Shown: positions 25,087 through 28,541 of the stretch, in pieces
How positions within the stretch are numbered: position 1 is the first letter of the stretch
Layout of the letters: the number at the start of each line of letters is the position of its first letter
Virus record (IMG/VR): IMGVR_UViG_3300010883_000301
Location: 1 to 28,541 of that record
From: a virus
Direction: 5' to 3' (one strand)
DNA length: 28,541 nt
Made by a program: the position numbers and the translations under genes
The notes under the pieces: generated by a model
The model's input: only the letters and a program-made list of their open reading frames with translations
Told to the model about the DNA's origin: nothing
The model's database searches: none

Positions 25087-27275
25087 TATTTAAAGTTTTT
25101 ATATGGTGATTTTTTTATTTTATTTTTATAACTAGATCTTTTAACTCCTATGTTTCTAAAAGGTGTCATAGATAATTTATACAAATTTTTGGACTTATCC
25201 AAGTTATTTGAGTCCTGATTCTCTCTACGCTTGGTATATCCTCTATTTGACTGCTGTATTCTTACAAATGCAACTAAAGCAGCAAAAGCTACTAATCTAT
25301 CCACGTTTAATCCAGGATAGTATTGCATCATCTCAGTAAGTAGCATTTTATCTGGTATTCTTTCAACACCAAATGTCTGTGATGTGACTTCTCCATTCTC
25401 ATCTAACTCCTCATCTATACCTTCTCGTATATACTCAATTGCATATGAAATAAGATGACTTTTAAATAAAGTTCCTGTATTCTTCCATCCATATTCTTGG
25501 AATACATTCTGATTAGACCCAAGATCTTTAAGAAACATAATCTGTTGTTTTGGAACTAAATACTTTTGTTTACGTTTAGCAATCATATGTTGTATAAATA
25601 ATGAGATATTATTTTCAACTAATGTCCAAGCTTTATACCATTCTACAATTAGTTCTAATTGTTCATGTGTTTTATTTATGTCATCATATCTACCACACCA
25701 TGATGCAACAACTTTCTCTCTCTCAATAAAAGTTTCTGTCTTATCATCTTCATCTATTCTTGTAACTTCTATTGCATTTTTATATACAAATATACTACAT
25801 AATGAATCTGATGTTGTAGTCTTTCCTTCTGACACAGGGTCAATAGAAGCATAATAGGTTCCAAATTCAGGATTACTAATAGGTCTTTCCCATACAACTA
25901 ATACTCCTGTCTTATCCTCTAATTTCTTTTTTACTGGAAATGTTATTATAGGAAGTTTTCTACTTTTCTTAGCTTCAATACCATCTTCTGTTCTTTCAAG
26001 TTCTAAAAACTCATAACCATATTCTTTATCTTCTATTCTTTTTAACTGTTTTGATATTAGACCTTGTGGGAATATTGCTGCCTTTCTATATGCAAAGGCT
26101 TCAGCAATATTGATGGGTTTTTGAGATATACGTAATTGATATTGTTCTGGTGCTAAATCCTTTTGCCATACTGATCTCTCATTTTTTATAGCTTTTAAAG
26201 CTCCTTCTATCATTGAATTACCAAATGCATCTATATGAGGAGGCATTGACCATTGTTCTGGTATAAATAATCCTGCTATACCTATTGTCCCTTTATCATC
26301 CATTAAGTCTGTCTCTACAGCATATATATCATTTGCTTGTGGATTAAGTATAAATTCTTTAAGTGGATTACACTGTTGCAAGTCACCCACTGATCCAGCA
26401 GCAATAAACTGTCCAGTAGTCATCATACCAGATGTCATTGCTGGACGAATATACTCATAAGTCTGATCCATCTTTGGAGCAATACCAGCCTCTTCATGAA
26501 AGAAATAAGTACATGGTCCACCAACACCAGTAGTTGCATTTTTCTCAAATGAAGCACCTTGGATCTTTGACATAAGACCTTTGTTGGTTTTTCTATTATT
26601 AATTCTAACTTCAATCTTTTGTTCCCATAGTAAAACTTTTTCAGGTGAGCTAGGTCTATACCATGCGGTATGTTCATTTAAGAAAGTCTTATATTCATCT
26701 AAGAATTTCCATGAACCTTTATCATTAATATAATCTTTTAGTGATGCTCCTATTTTACATATTGATCCTTCTTCAAACCAATACTGATTTAAAAGTTTAG
26801 CCATATGAAAATATGATGATGCTATCTGACGTTTCTTAAGTATTGCAACATGTTTACAATGTAACTCAGCAATTATTTCATAAAGAGCCATATGATATTG
26901 AGCATCTCTAACTTTAGCAAATCCATATTTTTTTTCTTCTTTATCAAATATAGGTAAGAAATTTAACCACATATAATAATCTCTTGTAAGATACCATGTG
27001 TTTTTCTTTCCTACATATAAAACTCCTTCTCTACATTTTTCTTTTTGATCATTCCAGTATTCTATATAATCTCTAGATCTAAATGGTTTATTACAATAGA
27101 ATCCTTGAGAATTAAATGTAACAGCTTGTTCATTAAATAATAATGCTGTTTCATCAAAATCATATTGTCCAGGTTCTTTAAATAATGTCAAAAGATATTC
27201 AGCTAATTGTTCTTGTGTTTCAAATTCTTTATAACCCCATTCTCCATTATTATATGTTGGAATTTTTTTATACAT
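25086..27275 (-). CDS. Terminase large subunit
   Basis: A 729-residue protein that cuts concatemeric DNA and drives it into the procapsid. The ATPase domain is recognisable by position, but its Walker A is unusual: LKKRQIASSY (146-155) replaces the usual GKS/T loop. Walker B reads TYFFHEEA (256-263), with His where Asp is usual but with the catalytic Glu present. The coupling motif region is GQFIAAGSVGD (288-298). The C-terminal RNase H-like nuclease domain keeps its acidic triad: ASIDP (D479), VENN (E554) and VDRLVAFAALVAF (D659). The last 50 residues are basic. It overlaps the GroES-like gene by 8 bases and its stop overlaps the next small ORF. The portal follows, as in most tailed phages. 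The assignment rests on the triad, the layout and the position. Confidence 0.9.
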   Translation of the reverse strand: MYKKIPTYNNGEWGYKEFETQEQLAEYLLTLFKEPGQYDFDETALLFNEQAVTFNSQGFYCNKPFRSRDYIEYWNDQKEKCREGVLYVGKKNTWYLTRDYYMWLNFLPIFDKEEKKYGFAKVRDAQYHMALYEIIAELHCKHVAILKKRQIASSYFHMAKLLNQYWFEEGSICKIGASLKDYINDKGSWKFLDEYKTFLNEHTAWYRPSSPEKVLLWEQKIEVRINNRKTNKGLMSKIQGASFEKNATTGVGGPCTYFFHEEAGIAPKMDQTYEYIRPAMTSGMMTTGQFIAAGSVGDLQQCNPLKEFILNPQANDIYAVETDLMDDKGTIGIAGLFIPEQWSMPPHIDAFGNSMIEGALKAIKNERSVWQKDLAPEQYQLRISQKPINIAEAFAYRKAAIFPQGLISKQLKRIEDKEYGYEFLELERTEDGIEAKKSRKLPIITFPVKKKLEDKTGVLVVWERPISNPEFGTYYASIDPVSEGKTTTSDSLCSIFVYKNAIEVTRIDEDDKTETFIEREKVVASWCGRYDDINKTHEQLELIVEWYKAWTLVENNISLFIQHMIAKRKQKYLVPKQQIMFLKDLGSNQNVFQEYGWKNTGTLFKSHLISYAIEYIREGIDEELDENGEVTSQTFGVERIPDKMLLTEMMQYYPGLNVDRLVAFAALVAFVRIQQSNRGYTKRRENQDSNNLDKSKNLYKLSMTPFRNIGVKRSSYKNKIKKSPYKNFK

Positions 27276-27546
27276 TCATGATTATTGCTAATATATCAAA
27301 TTGTTCTATCAGTAAATGTACTTCACCATGATGCATCATAGGTACAGGTACTGCTTGTTCTGCATATTGTATATAGTCACCATCCTTAATACCTTTTACT
27401 GCATCTCCTACTGAGATTACATATGCCTTAAGTTGTTGAGACTGTGCTGTTTCAGGAATATATATACCTGAATTACCATATGTTTCTGCTGCTTTAACTT
27501 GTTTTACCAATACTTTACTTCCAATTGGGATTACTTTTTCTGCCAT
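27268..27546 (-). CDS. Phage-encoded GroES-like co-chaperonin
   Basis: A 92-residue member of the GroES/Hsp10 family, which caps the GroEL folding chamber of the host. Matching features: the initial strand VLVKQVK (12-18); a mobile loop with the hydrophobic tripeptide IYI (28-30) where E. coli GroES has IVL; a glycine-rich VGD turn; KDGDYIQY, aligned with the VGDIVIF strand; and the C-terminal DILAII (84-89) opposite DILAIV in GroES. It is slightly shorter than bacterial GroES (97) and than T4 gp31 (111). Its place beside the terminase and upstream of the capsid gene suggests it helps fold capsid or another large virion protein. It overlaps the terminase start by 8 bases, so the two are likely coupled. 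It is a phage gene, not a host gene fragment. Confidence 0.9.
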   Translation of the reverse strand: MAEKVIPIGSKVLVKQVKAAETYGNSGIYIPETAQSQQLKAYVISVGDAVKGIKDGDYIQYAEQAVPVPMMHHGEVHLLIEQFDILAIIMNV

Positions 27547-27565
27547 TTTAGTTTAGTTTTAATTA

Positions 27566-28084
27566 TTACATTTGATCATATGCAAGTCCTTGTCCTCCAC
27601 GGACAGAACTTTTCTGTTCATCTTTCATATCATTATAAGCACCCTTGAATGACTGTCTTATTTGGTCAAACTTTGCAGCTGTATTTACTAATGATGTTAA
27701 GTTTCCATCTCTTCCATGTTCAATAGATGTAGTCTCCATATACCTAGCTAGTCTATCTAACATACTTTTAATTCCTTTGTATGCTCTAAATGTTGGTGTT
27801 TGATACATCTCTTTACATATATCTACAGCTTGTCTTATCTCTCCATCTTCAGTAGATTCTTCAAGTCCTATTTCTTCTATAATTAGATCTTCTTTCTCAT
27901 GTTCAGGTATATTAAAGAAAGGATTCATATCTGGATCAGGACAAGTCATATAAAATATATATAAATATACAGATAAAAATGTATCTGGGTATTTATCCAT
28001 TATAGATTTTAAAGATTTAATTGTATAGCAATGTTCTGATGGTATTACTTTTCCATTTTGTATATCAAATAATTTTACTAACAT
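27566..28084 (-). CDS. Unknown protein next to GroES-like and terminase genes
   Basis: A 172-residue soluble protein, acidic in the middle (EKEDLIIEEIGLEESTEDGE), then helical with basic residues (KGIKSMLDRLARYME). It ends in a polar tail, SSVRGGQGLAYDQM. Its start overlaps the stop of the nuclease gene (TAATG), so it is translationally coupled. The size and position upstream of the large terminase would allow a small terminase subunit, but I see no helix-turn-helix that proves DNA binding. It could equally be another packaging or assembly factor. The co-chaperonin gene lies 19 bases downstream. Confidence 0.7.
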   Translation of the reverse strand: MLVKLFDIQNGKVIPSEHCYTIKSLKSIMDKYPDTFLSVYLYIFYMTCPDPDMNPFFNIPEHEKEDLIIEEIGLEESTEDGEIRQAVDICKEMYQTPTFRAYKGIKSMLDRLARYMETTSIEHGRDGNLTSLVNTAAKFDQIRQSFKGAYNDMKDEQKSSVRGGQGLAYDQM

Positions 28085-28541
28085 TATATATTGTCTTTAA
28101 GCCACATTATTAAACTATCTATTTCATCTTTAAGATATGGTAGATCATACATTTTAATATCTTTTATTATTGGTTCATCTTGATCATTATACTTTGTTAT
28201 TGGATAACCAAATTCATTCTCACCTTCTTTCTCAAAGGATACATGTTGGATTTGTAACTTTCCAATTTTAAGTTTAGGGTTATGCTTCTTAATAATATAA
28301 GCATATAAGCTTAACTGTAAAGTATAATGTTGTAGATTACAATCATCTAAACTACTAATAGGATTATACATCTTAGAAGTAATACCTTCCCAGTTAGTAA
28401 ATCCTTTTTCTTTTATTTCTTTATTAGTTTTATAGTCTAAAATATTTATTCTATTATTAACTATAGATACTAAATCAGCTTGACCACATAACCCTAATGA
28501 TTTTAAATAAACAAAGTGCTCTGGATATGCACCATCTTTTA
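28084..28541 (-). CDS. PD-(D/E)XK nuclease, Cas4/RecB-like (5' truncated)
   Basis: The reading frame stays open to the window edge, so the annotated ATG at 28371 is internal and the true start is outside. From the edge inward the frame reads HFVYLKSLGLCGQADLV, then INILDYKTNK, then QLSLYAYIIKK. These are the core motifs of the PD-(D/E)XK family: the Asp in GQADLV, the DYK of the (D/E)XK pair, and the QxxxY motif typical of RecB-, AddB- and Cas4-like members. The last 40 residues are variable, ending LIMWLKDNI. It may process DNA ends during replication, recombination or packaging. The N-terminal part, possibly an iron-sulfur cluster region or other domain, is not in view. It overlaps the next gene by one base. 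Confidence 0.88.
   Translation of the reverse strand, partial: KDGAYPEHFVYLKSLGLCGQADLVSIVNNRINILDYKTNKEIKEKGFTNWEGITSKMYNPISSLDDCNLQHYTLQLSLYAYIIKKHNPKLKIGKLQIQHVSFEKEGENEFGYPITKYNDQDEPIIKDIKMYDLPYLKDEIDSLIMWLKDNI

Noticed and set aside
26435-26677. 80-codon minus-strand frame within the terminase
   Set aside because: It overlaps the conserved ATPase region of the terminase in another frame and has no independent support.
1-28541. tRNA genes, integrase, attachment sites or signs of a prophage border
   Set aside because: I found no cloverleaf in the gaps, no recombinase and no host genes at either edge. The window is internal to a phage genome.

Overview
The window is part of a tailed double-stranded DNA phage genome (Caudoviricetes). 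It is AT-rich, and every supported gene lies on the minus strand, so transcription runs from high to low coordinates. I see no bacterial housekeeping, integrase, tRNA or replication genes. The likely host is a member of the Bacteroidota. Start codons follow A/T-rich leaders without a Shine-Dalgarno sequence, one promoter fits the TAnnTTTG type of that phylum, and the giant virion protein carries domains typical of secreted flavobacterial proteins (NGNN/CxxVDD leucine-rich cassettes, GCTDPxAxNY repeats, FN3 and carboxypeptidase-regulatory-like folds). A relative of the crAss-like or Cellulophaga phages is possible, but the sequence alone does not let me assign a genus.

In the direction of transcription, the packaging and head module comes first: a PD-(D/E)XK nuclease cut by the window edge (28541-28084), an unknown 172-residue protein, a GroES-like co-chaperonin, the large terminase, a previously uncalled 37-residue ORF, the portal, a scaffold-like protein, a small 97-residue protein and the major capsid protein, closed by a strong terminator. 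A connector and unknown virion module follows (341 and 235 residues). Next is a 426-residue probable virion protein with its own promoter, structured leader and terminator. The host-contact module comes after that: a 213-residue conserved protein, a 67-residue Cys/His protein, a 2917-residue multidomain protein, a 1214-residue fibre-like protein and a 184-residue Cys-rich FN3 protein, closed by a terminator. The last gene is a metallophosphoesterase behind a host-like promoter.

The genes appear to be split into expression units. A shared element, GTATATTAT on the coding strand, lies in four of the intergenic gaps of about 95-140 bases, 30-100 bases before a start codon. A degenerate copy sits at the left edge. 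Hairpin terminators close three units. This looks like a phage-specific late promoter, distinct from the single host-type promoter.

The most unusual content is the 2917-residue protein. It has a duplicated von Willebrand A/Rossmann-like plus regulatory-like unit, GCTDP repeats, FN3 domains and five tandem host-type LRR cassettes. A diverged copy of the same A-like fold may be present in the neighbouring 1214-residue protein. I read this locus as a modular adhesion apparatus built from domains of the host's own surface proteins. No gap without a gene is longer than about 140 bases.
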